NCBI GenBank assembly: GCA_020466095.1
Contig: CM035809.1
Coordinates: forward strand, 23,869,942 to 23,933,941
DNA length: 64,000 nt
Origin: Chlorops oryzae
Lineage: Eukaryota; Arthropoda; Insecta; Diptera; Chloropidae
Direction of reading: 5' to 3'
Positions 34,563 through 44,415 of the stretch are shown here, one piece after another (the first letter of the stretch is position 1; every line of letters begins with the position of its first letter). Below the pieces are notes generated by a model. It had not been told where the DNA came from. It did no database searches and saw nothing but the letters and a program-made list of their open reading frames with translations. Both the position numbers and the translations under genes were made by a program.

Positions 34563-34676
34563 GGCGACTCGATGCTTGCAAAGGCGCGTACTTTCGGCGA
34601 TCGTGATCTTTATCGGAAGGCACAGAATATCAATATGCCATCATGTGAAAGTTTGCAAAAGTATTTGAATACGTAG
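27066..34676 (+). CDS. DnaJ homologue subfamily B member 12/14-type ER co-chaperone
   Basis: Seven exons: 27066-27198, 27268-27442, 27998-28184, 28244-28456, 28531-28646, 29978-30141, 34564-34676; all junctions are GT-AG and phases agree, giving 366 aa as expected for the family. The protein is a tail-side membrane J-protein that recruits Hsp70 for ER-associated degradation. Seen: N-terminal [15 protein letters not shown] repeat typical of the family, J domain at about 104-168 with HPD at 134-136, a Gly/Tyr-rich stretch with FNMFFGGGF, a membrane span at about 242-262 ([16 protein letters not shown]), and the C-terminal DUF1977-type region ending in ESLQKYLNT. Intron 5 (1.3 kb) and intron 6 (4.4 kb) are enlarged by insertions. 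The intron 6 polypyrimidine tract is a CT microsatellite. Confidence 0.94.
27596..27722. mobile_element. TTAA-flanked small MITE in intron 2
   Basis: Inverted ends (CTCCAGTTCTGTCAGAAATG / GATTCTGATAGAACTGGAG) sit between TTAA at 27592-27595 and 27723-27726. A related copy is at about 30541-30660 in intron 6, followed by TTAA. 127 bp, non-coding. Confidence 0.7.
28895..29642 (+). mobile_element. TTAA-targeting MITE (GGGGGTCTTCTCATTGA ends), copy A, in intron 5
   Basis: Perfect 17 bp inverted ends flanked by TTAA (28891-28894, 29643-29646). A second copy at 59133-59867 lies in reverse orientation, also with TTAA, and an internal fragment lies at about 56280-56620. 748 bp, no ORF. TTAA targets suggest piggyBac- or Kolobok-type mobilisation. 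Confidence 0.88.
29647..29835 (+). repeat. segment also found downstream of the same gene
   Basis: Shares GGTATCCGCAGATCTTTCAAA-like, TTTCTCACTATCGGAAAT and TTTTCTGTTGCCATAGTTAT stretches with 35585-35755 in the same orientation. Either a dispersed repeat or a local duplication. Confidence 0.55.
30328..30535. mobile_element. inverted-repeat MITE in intron 6
   Basis: The left part TAGCATGTTTCCCCATTGA... with CATAGTGAATTAACC is mirrored at right by GTTAATTCACTATGTGGAAA and CATGCT. About 208 bp; boundaries and TSD uncertain. Confidence 0.55.
30541..30660. mobile_element. second copy of the TTAA-flanked small MITE
   Basis: GTCAGAAATGAAAAACTTCA to GACCGAACTGGAG matches 27596-27722; TTAA follows at 30661. 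The left flank is degraded. Confidence 0.65.
31345..31765. mobile_element. Harbinger-like MITE, TAA target duplication
   Basis: Ends GGGTGGTAGTTACCA and TGGTAACTACCACCC are exact inverted repeats flanked by TAA (31342-31344, 31766-31768), as expected for PIF/Harbinger. Interior paired stretches include AAACCGGT. 421 bp, non-coding, in intron 6. Confidence 0.85.
32086..33388 (-). mobile_element. Tc1-like DD37E transposon in intron 6
   Basis: 1303 bp, inverted ends A(A/G)GACTGTCCCAGAAA, flanked by TA (32084-32085, 33389-33390). The flanking DNA on both sides is an inverted pair (GTACTACACGAAACTGCC at left, GGCAGTTTCGTGCAGTAC at right), so it landed inside an older palindromic repeat; a related single arm is at about 17393-17440. 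The encoded transposase carries one frameshift. Confidence 0.93.
32271..33235 (-). pseudogene. DD37E Tc1-type transposase, one frameshift
   Basis: The N-terminal part (33235 down to about 33060) begins [13 protein letters not shown] and holds the first helix-turn-helix. The C-terminal part (about 33060 down to 32271) continues in another frame from [12 protein letters not shown] through the second DNA-binding region and the catalytic core. Catalytic residues are in MDDETY, FWPDLA and RPIEKYW; exactly 37 residues separate the second D from the E, the DD37E signature first described in mosquitoes. Apart from the single shift near 33060 there are no stops, so inactivation is recent or a sequencing error. 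Confidence 0.9.
34378..34562 (+). repeat. CT-rich microsatellite forming the intron 6 polypyrimidine tract
   Basis: Interrupted CTCTCT runs continue directly into TAG|GCGACTCGATGC, the acceptor of the last DNAJB12-type exon. Open frames on both strands here are repeat artefacts. Confidence 0.9.
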
Positions 34677-35945
34677 TTTCGAAAATTTATTTCAAAAAAT
34701 AACCAACTCATTTAGAGTTGTAGAGCTCGCTTTTCTTCTACAAAAAAAAAAAAAAAAAAAAAAACAATGTGAGTCAATAAGACATTGTGTTTTTATTTAT
34801 TTTTTTTTTTTAATTTAAAAATTTTTTCTTTTTATATATTAAAAATATTTTCATGTATTTTTTTGTGAAAAAAAAAATGAAGTGGTGTTAAGAGAAAACA
34901 AAATTATTCAAATTTTTTATTTCGCATTTTCCTTATTTGAAAAACTTTTCTCCTCTTATAATTTGGAAATTTTTGCCCCTTCAATATTGTTGCTGTTGTT
35001 ATTAATTTTACGCTTTAATTTATATGAATATACCATAACGAGATATAATGAATAAAAATTCTAGATCATTTACTCCAATAAAGATGACGTAGTAAAATTC
35101 TAAACGAAGCCATATTTTTTGTATGGAAATATATTCCGCTGTGACACATTTTTGAGGACATCGACAGAATTTTGACGAGCAGTTCCTCAAAGTACTTGAT
35201 AAATGTAGCAATTCCCTAGATTTCGTTTTTATATATTGGCTACAGATTATTTTTAAATCGATATTGAAAAGTTTGGCCGAGAATTAAATTTCGCCGTTTG
35301 CTTGAAGGTTTAGTGAGCAAGCTTAGTAGCCACTGAATATATCACATTCCATCCTTATTTTTCTGGACTTTTGAAAAAGCTTCCGCCTATATCCTGGTAT
35401 TTAATATAACATCAATTGCAACTAATGACCAAGAGATGATTTTTTTCAATAAGGACTAATTTCACATAGCCCGTTTCTGATAACAGAATATATTTAAATT
35501 CGGCGCCTAAAGGTATGCATTCGAATATTTAACAGCCAATTAATATCAATTTAAGCCTTTATGAATGGAGCCAAACCAAGTCTGTAAAGATATCCTCGCA
35601 TCTTTCAAACCCCATCCTCAGGATGTGATTGAAAGCTACAAGAATGAACAGATTTGTCACTATCAGAAATGTTCTAAATATTCAAAAGCATACTTTTAGG
35701 AGCGGATTTTAAATATTTTTCTGTTGCCCTAGTTATAAAAAGTGAATGAAAAGTTAATGCAGACTAAATTCAATTTCAAAAAAAAAAAAAAAAAACCTTT
35801 TCCATTTTCGTCTTCCCGCAATTTATTAAGGACAACCAGTTATAAACCAGAAAAGATTTAAAAGGTCATATAAAATTGTACTTAAAAAAATTTTCTTTTT
35901 CTAGTGATTTTTACTTAAAAAACTAAAAGTCTAAAAACAAAAATT
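34677..35945. other. intergenic between DNAJB12-like and HYPK genes
   Basis: AT-rich 3' flanks of two convergent genes. It holds A runs (34741-34763, 35778-35794) and a segment (35585-35755) similar to 29647-29835. No gene supported. Confidence 0.5.
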
Positions 35946-36751
35946 CTATTCTTTAATGAGTTGTTCCAGCGCAGCTACAACATCACCTTTATTTTGTCTT
36001 AGCACCTTTTCCGCATGTTGCCGTGTAACCTCCATTTCATACATCTGTCGGGAGCAAAACAAAAAAAAAAAGAATATATTTTCATCATCATAATAAATCG
36101 ACTTACAATCAGTTCGATATCCTCTTTTTTCACTTGGACCTTTTGGAGTTCTTTTTCTTTGGCTTCTTTTAGTTCATCTTGTTCCTGTTTTATTTTATCA
36201 CCAAATTGTTGCATAGCCTGCAAGTTCAAGTTCAAAATGAAACATAATGAAACAATTGCGGTTGTCATAGCTAGCGTTATTCTGATTGTTGTCGGACAAT
36301 ATTAATAAAAATTCATCCAAAACTCTTCTATAAATTGCTCAATTTGCCATTCGAGAAACGTGGTGATCACCTCTCGTAATGATCATTATTATGTTGATAA
36401 TTGTATATTTTTATGGCAGTATTCTATTCCCGCCCACATCGACATCCCTCCTGCCATCATAAAATATAACTTCGACACTAGACCTAGACACTAGAAATGG
36501 AGGATGTTCCGTTTACTAAGGCATTCATAGAAAAAAGTACTCCTCATCATTGGCACAACGTACTCGCCATCATTGACACGTGCACCTACATTTAATATTT
36601 TCGCAGTTGATATTTCCTTTTCTTCTGCGTAATCCGTTACACGTTCCAAGTCCGCCGCACCGCAGTCATGTTTCCTTTGTTCTTTCCTCTTATCTTGCTG
36701 GTCTTGTTGGTCTTCATCCTCGGGGCCTCCGTTAACCTCCGGCTCTGTCAT
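35946..36751 (-). CDS. HYPK homologue (Huntingtin-interacting protein K)
   Basis: Three exons on the minus strand: 36590-36751, 36107-36217, 35946-36044; phases agree and give 123 aa, the family size. HYPK binds the ribosomal N-terminal acetyltransferase NatA and acts as a chaperone-like factor. Seen: an acidic/charged N-terminus (GGPEDEDQQDQQDKRKEQRK), the conserved LERVTDYAEEKEIS motif at about 35-49, a charged helix (FGDKIKQEQDELKEAKEKE), KKEDIELI, and a C-terminal UBA-like domain (EMEVTRQHAEKVLRQNKGD, about residues 94-112, ending LEQLIKE). It is head-to-head with the SRSF1 gene, 1.5 kb apart. Confidence 0.94.
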
Positions 36752-38284
36752 TTTTCAAAAGTTTTTAATTATCAAAATACAAAATACTAGATTCGGGCAA
36801 GTCTAAATTCGATAGACGATTATTCGATGAAAGACCTGAGAATCGATTTCTGGCGTCAATATCGATTCTTAGAATCCTAATGCAGGGTATAGACAATTCG
36901 TTTGCTTGTCAAGCATGTGAGAGCGTGTAAGTCGTCGTTGATATTATGCGACAAGGCAAGCGAGCGACACGGTGGCTGTCTTGTCGCATAATATGAACGA
37001 TGACTAAATTAAACGCGATGGGTTACATGGCGCCTCGACAGGCAATAATTATAACAAATAAATATGAGCAATATTGCCAATGGAGACCCCTCATTTTGAA
37101 AAGATTACAATATATGGCAAGCAATATTGCTTCGCTGCGATTGCCAACTTTGAGATTGGCAATGAGCTGTCATTTTGCTATTTGACAGCCGAATTTCATT
37201 TCTATGAAAGTGTGCATATCGTCAAAATGGATTGGTGCGTCGCCGATATTTATAAGATAATAATTCTTTACCGACAGTTCGAATGTCTTTGGGCTATAAA
37301 ACCTCATCATATAAATGTACTGATATGAAAAAATAATGCGTGGCTTCAAATGGCGAAGGAAATTAAAAAGGACTACGTTGAAATAAAAAATAAAAAATTA
37401 AAAATTTGCGAACTGCCTATATCGCAGAGAAGAAAAAATAAGAGAGTTTCTTCTTTGTCATACTCATCGCAAAGTTTGTTTCAAGGCATCGAGAGCGCGT
37501 GCGCAGCGTAGTAGCCTGTTCGACGTCATTTTGAATATGAAGATGGCATAACATAAAAATCCCACCCTGGCAATATTGCCTCTACCTGGCAAAGCAATTT
37601 GACAGATTGCTAGCAATAATTATTGCCCGTCGAGGCACAGCGTTAACAATTTTCGGTCAAAAAAGTAGAATTCTCGTTTTTGCAAGAACAACGGCAACGG
37701 GAATTAAAAACGGATTATATATTTCTTCGTTTGCCGTGGAAGATAAGAATTTTGTGTGTTTGAAGTTTTGTGATTGGCCTGTGCGTATACTGCGTATTTA
37801 GCAGCCCGGCATCGCCATGTTCAATTTTTAATGGCTTGCCATCTGTCAAACTGCAGAGTCAGACACACGAACAATTGTTTTCAAACACATTAAGTATCGA
37901 AAGACTTGCGAAGAAAATAGACGTTTGTTAAATGTTCCGAAAAATCAGTGGCGACAAAGTTGACAGGGGGAAGAGAGAAAAACGCTACCACACCACATCC
38001 TCGCGCGTGGCCAAAGAGTATAGATTATCTATATCTATACTCCTTGAGGTGGCTTTAAAAAAAAACAGCTGACCGTCATAAACATGTCGAAGTATTATGA
38101 CGTCAATAATACACTAGTGTAAAAGGCCACTTTGCGGCAAAAATCGATTGTAAGTCGATTATCGAATCTACCCATCACTAGTGCCGACGCCTCGTGCTTT
38201 AGAACGCCGAAGAAAAAGAATACAAGCGACAGGATTTAATATTTCAGTGTGTTTTATAGAAATATATAAATAAACTTTAACAAA
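36752..38284. other. divergent intergenic region between HYPK and SRSF1
   Basis: Must hold both promoters; no clear TATA. A short inverted motif GAGTATAGAT / ATCTATACTCC lies at about 38015-38043. Most of the region is an inverted-repeat element (37031-37638). Confidence 0.5.
37031..37638. mobile_element. inverted-repeat element with GCCTCGAC ends
   Basis: Left GCCTCGACAGGCAATAATTA and right TAATTATTGCCCGTCGAGGC are inverted copies. Inner sub-repeats such as GGCAATATTGC recur. About 610 bp, no credible ORF; no TSD recognised. Confidence 0.6.
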
Positions 38285-39629
38285 ATGGGCTCGCGCAATG
38301 AATGTAGAATTTATGTGGGTAATTTGCCGCCAGATATACGTACAAAGGATATCCAAGATCTCTTTCACAAATTTGGTAAAGTTGCTTTTGTGGACTTGAA
38401 GGTACGGACGCCATTTTTAATTTTCAAATCGATAATTATTATAGCACTTTGGACTTAATTTATGTGATTAATACTTGATTTCCATAATTTAGAATCGTCG
38501 CGGACCGCCATTTGCATTTGTAGAATTCGAAGATCCACGGTAATTATTAAATTCTTTGATTGATTTTGTCCTGATGAATGATGATGAATTTATCATTGCA
38601 GGGATGCAGATGATGCTGTTAAGGCTCGCGATGGATACGACTATGATGGCTATAGATTACGTGTGGAATTCCCTCGCGGTGGAGGTCCTGGTAGCTACCG
38701 TGGCGGTGGGCGTGGTGATCGTAGTCGTGGCGGTGGAAGGTAAAAAAAAAAAGACAATGATCAACTTGAAAGAAAAAAGAAATTACCAAAATGTTTTGTA
38801 ATTTTATTATTACAGCAGTAGCCGCAGTGGCCGCGGACCACCAACAAAGCGTTCGCAGTATCGTGTGATGGTTACCGGCCTGCCATCTTCGGGTTCGTGG
38901 CAAGATCTGAAGGATCACATGCGTGAGGCTGGTGATGTTTGCTTCGCTGACACTTATAAAGATGGCACCGGTGTCGTTGAGTTCCTACGTCATGAGGATA
39001 TGAAATATGCCATCAAGAAACTGGACGACTCTCGATTCAGATCACATGAGGTTGGTTTGTCTCTCTAGAAATAAAAAGATATAGGTATTATTCTTGGTAA
39101 TGGACTCTAGAAAGCTCTGAACCTTATTCCCCTTTTCACTCCTTTTTAACATTTCATGTCCTTATGGGCGAGTGCTCTCTATGAGAACCTAACTGAGGAC
39201 AAAAGGAATATGTATTATTATTTTCCATAATCCAGAAATTACTCTCATTGCTTTAAATATATTAATTAGTTCTCATCATATTTGACTTAATCTATACATT
39301 TTTTTCTGGATTCTTTTTGTTTTTTTTTTAGGGTGAAGTATCCTATATACGCGTGCGCGAGGACAGTGGCGATACTGACCGCAGTGGTGGCGGCGGCGGC
39401 TGGTGGTGGTGGTGGTGGCGGCAGTAGTGGTGGGCGCGGCTACCGCGATAGGTAATTTGATTTGACTATTCATTACGGCAATAATAATCTTTATATATAT
39501 ATTTAAATTCCTTCATTTAGATCGCGTTCAGCGTCGTATTCTCCACGTCCACGTCGTCGCGGAACTCCAACTTATTCACCAGTTCGACGTCAAACGTACT
39601 CAAGGTCACGATCTCGTTCTAACTTTTAA
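38285..39629 (+). CDS. SF2: SRSF1 / SF2 (ASF) splicing factor, with 1-base frame problem
   Basis: Six exons: 38285-38401, 38493-38539, 38602-38739, 38816-39050, 39332-39451, 39521-39629. SRSF1 binds exonic enhancers and recruits U1 and U2AF. Seen: RRM1 at about 7-80 ([23 protein letters not shown]), a glycine-rich hinge ([15 protein letters not shown]), the pseudo-RRM hallmark SWQDLKD at 128-134, then an RS domain in exon 6 ([14 protein letters not shown] to SRSRSRSNF). Exon 5 is 120 bp but 119 is needed: a surplus base in the GGC/GGT repeat (about T39401) turns the glycines into tryptophans and a stop at about 39431. With 119 bp the protein would be 254 aa, the normal length. Likely an assembly or read error, or a real allele. 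Confidence 0.94.
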
Positions 39630-40523
39630 GTATATGTGTCTATTTGCTTTCAGACGTAGGAATTGAATGAATTTTCAAATCAGAATTGAGCAAATGATGT
39701 TTGCTAAAGATCAATTTTATCCATATGTCCTTTCAATTGCACTCCAATCGTGCATACATAAGGCATATTTTATTTTTTAGATAAGTGGCATTTTCAACTC
39801 AGCATCAATCAAAATTAATTTTGATGTTCGCTGATAGTTCTTAGAGCCAGTTTTAGAGACTAACTAAGGCGTTCTTAATTTAATTCCTAATCATACTCCA
39901 TTTTGGAACACTAAAAACAACAAAAAAAAAAAGGCATTAGGAATCAATTTAAGTAAACAAGAAAGAAATCCATTTGACTTTGCTAATAATAAAACCATAA
40001 CGATTATCTCTGCTCTCATTTTAATATTAATGCAATTTCTGTATTTTCTTCTCTTCCATTGCCTGGAATTAATTTGCGAGTGGAGGAATTTGTTGGAGAA
40101 GGAGATGAAGGAGAAGGAAGAGGATTATAATGGATATTGGATATTGGAATGGATTGGATTAAGGATAAAAAAAAAAATAGTACGTTGGATATTTGGAAGT
40201 GTGTATATTTAGGAACAGGAGGAAAAGGAAAGGAGGAGCAGGAGGAGGAGTATTATTTTGGATTGCTATACGTTGGATATGTGGAAGAGGATATATTTAG
40301 GAGGATTTTCAAACAGCAGCATATTAGTAACAACATCGGATTATGGAAGGACATAAAAATCGTATTGAGGATCGGATTAGTTAGACATCTCTGCGAGTTT
40401 GTTATTTTTCTTCTATTTTTTTTTTCTCTTCTCTTCATTGCAATGTTGGACTCCGTGGAAACTGTGTTGAACGTGCTAGGATTTATTTAAAGTTATTTTC
40501 TTCAAAGAAGAACCTTCGAATTA
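39630..40523. other. 3' flank of SRSF1 gene
   Basis: Includes the 3'UTR and GGA-rich DNA (about 40080-40310) that gives open frames rich in E and K without domain features. No independent gene supported. Confidence 0.5.
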
Positions 40524-40962
40524 CAGTGGAAACTCGATTATCCGGGCCTCAGTTATACGGACTTACGGATTATCCGGACTACCTGCTTCGATCAATCTGC
40601 GATTACAGCGCGTTTAAAAGTCATATTTTATTTCAAATCTTTACTTTATCCGGATTTTCGATTATCCGGCCCTCAGTTATACGGACTCACGATTATCCGG
40701 ACTATCTGCTTCGATCAATCTGCGATTACAGCGCGTTTAAAAGTCATTTTTTATTTCAAATCTTTACTTTATCCGGATTTTCGATTATCCGGCCCTCAGT
40801 TATACGGACTTACGGATTATCCGGACTACCTGCTTCGATCAAGTGCGATTACAGCGCGTTTAAAAGTCATATTTTATTTCAATTCTTTACTTTATCCGGA
40901 TTTTCGATTATCCGAATGACTAACTACAACAACAATAGGTCCTGTTGATCGAGTCTCTACTG
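40524..40962. mobile_element. pogo/Tigger-like MITE with internal tandem repeats
   Basis: Starts TA|CAGTGGAAACTCGATTATCC and ends CGAGTCTCTACTG|TA. The interior holds three tandem units of about 126 bp, each with TATACGGACT, GATTATCCGGACTA, CTGCTTCGATCAA and ACAGCGCGTTTAAAAGTCAT. TA duplication and CAGT ends fit pogo-type elements. The 140-codon frame across it is repeat-derived. Confidence 0.8.
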
Positions 40963-40964
40963 TA

Positions 40965-42165
40965 GTAGGATTAAGTACTTCCCATCAACTGTTGCACATC
41001 AATTTTTCGGACATCGTTGGAACAAATTCGTTGGTTAAACGGCACAAAACTTTCTGGCAATAAGAATTGACCGAGGGAGGAGCCCCCCAATCATATTATC
41101 CCACATCGGATAAAAAAAAAAAAAAGGAAAAAGTCTGGTTTAACGATTTGACGCGTCAAGTCTCGTCCGACTCGTCCAACACAACTACTCAATGTTGGAT
41201 TTAAACGACATGATTTCTTGAAGAGCTCTATTTATTAATAAATAACCATAAGGACAGGGATCTCGTTACTTCGCTTTTGCCCCTCAATGACTTTAGGAAC
41301 ACACCCACCCATCCTTCTCGATGCGGAATTTTTTAGCCCAATGGATATACATAGGACAACAACGCCGAAGGGACACCACTACTGACTCTCGGCATTATTT
41401 TTCTACTAAAAGATCATTTTTGGATTACTCCAACGATTTTGTCCATCATGCGAGTATTTTTTTTTCCATTGAATATTTTCGAACATTCATGTATACAATA
41501 AAACGCCTCGTGTATGGACATACTGCGTGTGTGTGGCTAAACAGACTGGAAAACTGTTTACCTCCTTTGGAAAGGAAGCCTACTACTATTATTAATCTCA
41601 CACTTGAATAAAAATTTGGAACTTCACTTACAAATAATCAAATTTTCGCCTTCCCCCACTGACACCGACCGACCGACCTAATGGGTCTGCCCTGCACATT
41701 CTTGGAGGATTTTCAGCGAAGTTTCGTTCATGCACTTTGTGGAGGATTGTACCGTTCTTAAAGTTTCTAAAAAAAAAAACACCCATCTCCAGACTATATC
41801 CACTAACACAATTTCAACAAACGTCTTTTTTCGTCTTCGCTTCGCTGAAATCATAGGATTTTCTTGCATATATATATATATATATGTTACTTCTAAATTC
41901 ATTCGTCATGTCGGAGGGAAAGTCGGAGTCAATTTTTGAGCTCTCTAAATGCTGTTGTGGAGCACGTGTTTGGTCACACGTGATAAATAGTCTCCTTGAC
42001 GGTGGATTTAAAACCGTAATGTAGGAATCTCAAAGGGATGGGATGCACATTTGCTTAAGGAAATTATCATTTGGAAAGCAACAGCATTTTGGATAAAATT
42101 CTTTTTTGGATAATGCCTTATTGGATTTTTGGGTATGTTGTTACATGAAGTAGAATATTCCCTAT
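40965..42165. other. non-coding stretch
   Basis: No gene supported. A TATATATATATG microsatellite lies near 41868-41886. Short open frames (41321-41611, 41730-41939) show no domains. Confidence 0.45.
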
Positions 42166-42380
42166 CAGCCCGATTCTGAATATTCCCGGGGAACGAATTC
42201 CTGGGGAATTTAATTTTTTCGAGAGTAAACTTCTTCTTTTTCAAACATTTGGGGGAATAAATTTGATGGAGAATGGGTATTTGACCCATACCCATAATTT
42301 TCCTTTCCCTATCTATTTAAAAAAGGAGAATTTTAGTCTCAAGAAAAGTAAATTCCCCGGGAATATTCCGAATCGGGCTG
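42166..42380. mobile_element. inverted-repeat MITE with CAGCCCGAT ends, copy 2
   Basis: Same family as 9753-9968, in reverse orientation: CAGCCCGATTCTGAATATTC ... GAATCGGGCTG. 215 bp, non-coding. Confidence 0.75.
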
Positions 42381-42781
42381 TATGTTTTTTCTTGTCCCTT
42401 TCATGTTATTGGCTTTCAATAATGCTTCTTTCAGTTTTAAGTCCTTTAAAGTTTTATTTTTCAATAAAAAAAATATAAAAAAACAATTTACAATTACAGC
42501 AATTTGTGTCTTTTTCTTGGTGCTTTGAGGAATTTCTTCAATGGCATTGATCTCTGTTATCTAAGGAAAATTACACTGGAAATTTGGCTTTATAAATTAA
42601 AAGATAAAATTTTCAACTAAACTGTACGAACTGTAAACGCTAGGATGATGAATACATCGTTTGACATGGAGTCATCAATGGACAGTAAATGGAAGAAATA
42701 ATTTTCATTCCGCCAAGGGAATGGCTTCGTTTTATATGGAGTCATACAAGAGTGGATTTATCGTAGGTCATGATTTTGCCA

Positions 42782-42893
42782 TCCGTCACAATAAAATGGG
42801 ATCTCGAGGGTTTAGGACTTACCGAGGATGATGCAACCGACAGAACAAAATGGAGGAACTGGAGGAGAAGAAAAGATCCCAGTTGCAAATAAG
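42782..42893 (+). mobile_element. old RTE-type LINE 3' fragment
   Basis: Resembles the 3' coding end of the LINE at 53566 (CACAATAAAATGGGATC, GGATGATGCAACCGACAGAA, AAAATGGAGGAACTGG) but has diverged and lost the tail. Confidence 0.65.
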
Positions 42894-43800
42894 GGGAAGT
42901 CCTCTACTAAGCGATGCATCACTTGAACTATCCCAAGCACTCTCAATAGGCATTATTTCTCGTGGCAGTCATTGTGCAGGGAAAAGGTGATGTGCAGGGC
43001 TCGGATTTTGTTGCTTTTATAAATTTCAAGCATACTTTATGGGGCAAAAATTTTTCTTTCCAACATTTTGCGAATAAGTTTTTGGAAGTTGAACTTCAAA
43101 CCACTTTTCTAACTTCAAAAAAATGTATATTGAAGTTAAAAATCGATTTGAATCTTAACTTTAAGTGAGTTGAACAAAATGTTTACTCCATAAAGTATGC
43201 TTTAAATTGATAAAAGCAACAAAATCCGAGCCCTGGTGATGTGTTTAAAGAATAGTACTTGTTTTTTTTTTTTATCAAAAAGTAGCATATTTTCAGGATT
43301 CAGGATTTTTTGAACACCTCACTTTCTGCTGGCTCATGAGAGGCATAGGGAAGGCCTACCCAAAGGCGGCCATGCTCGAACAAAGTAGATGTGTAAAAGT
43401 GATGGGGAAAAGTCTATGACATCCCCTCGCTTAGGAATGTTCAAACGATCAATCCGGAGAGCATAAAATTTTCAACTGGGATGATTTTTCTTGTTCATGG
43501 TTAGATGTATTCTAAAGAGCGGTACATCTTGTTTCATCCAAAACGTCCACCCATGTATGATGTCGTTCAACGTTTAATCCTTTCACTATTTTTATACGAC
43601 TTTTGGCCAGTGAAGATACTTCTGGATTAGTCGCCGTTCATATTAGGCGACTTATCAGGGGGCGACAAAGTTCCTTTTGATGTGGAGAGAGACGCACGGG
43701 GAACAGAGAAAAACGCTCTTTATATTGAATCTTTTTTAAAACCGACTCCAAGTCCACGACCATTAAGACAAATTATTCTGCAGATTTTTAAGGCAATTAA
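42894..43800. other. non-coding stretch
   Basis: Contains an inverted pair AATTTCAAGCATACTTTATG / CATAAAGTATGCTTTAAATT (about 43020-43210) suggesting another small foldback repeat, plus GGGGCGACAAAGTT similar to 37960. No gene. Confidence 0.45.
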
Positions 43801-44260
43801 GGGCCTCATATGCCGATTTTTGTTCAATTTTTTTTTATGAAAACCGCCCTTTTGCCACGCCCAGTTTTTAAAATTTGGGAAATTTTTATCGGAGGCTTAA
43901 ATATAAGTTCAAATTACGAATTGCGTTGAAATATCTCGAAAATATCTGCAGTTTTTGGGGTTTTGTGGCATCCTCTAGTACTGGAGGTACCCTTAAAAAT
44001 GGTCCGATCGGGTCCATTCTTGAACATGTTCTAACTCATGTCCTCGGGAGCACGTACACCAACTTTTGGCGAGGTAGCACAACTCTTTCGATAAAAAAAT
44101 TATACAGACAGACGGACATGTCTAAATCGAGTCTCCTGGTGACGCTGATCATTTCTATATATATTTTGTATGGTCTATCTCGACTGGTTCCGGGTGTTCC
44201 ACAAGTACGCACAACGTACGCAACATACGTATGTCCTCCACAGGTGAGCATACTAAACTT
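43801..44260 (+). mobile_element. DINE-1/INE-1-like repeat
   Basis: Contains TTGCCACGCCCAG, AAAATATCTGCAG and the stretch ACAGACAGACGGACATG, then CTAAATCGAGTC and TGATCATTTCTATATATA; this order of motifs is characteristic of DINE-1-type Helitron-related repeats in flies. The 134-codon frame across it is not a gene. Confidence 0.55.
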
Positions 44261-44415
44261 TCCACATTTACTACAGTAAAATATATAAATATATATTTCA
44301 TAAAATATAACATCGAAATAGAAAAAAAAAAAAACACTTTAAGCACGAGGAAAATACAATGAATAAATTGGCTTCGGAGGAAGTGACGAAACATTTTCTT
44401 TTTCTCGCATGAATA

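Noticed and set aside
34376..34623. Long Ser/Leu and Arg/Glu frames on opposite strands
   Set aside because: Translations of a CT/GA microsatellite.
36015..36305. 96-codon plus-strand frame with a hydrophobic end
   Set aside because: Antisense shadow of HYPK exons 2 and 3.
40526..40948. 140-codon repetitive protein
   Set aside because: Encoded entirely by tandem units of a pogo-like MITE.
43875..44279. 134-codon open frame with hydrophobic stretch
   Set aside because: It runs through DINE-1-like repeat DNA, including the ACAGACGGACATG motif.
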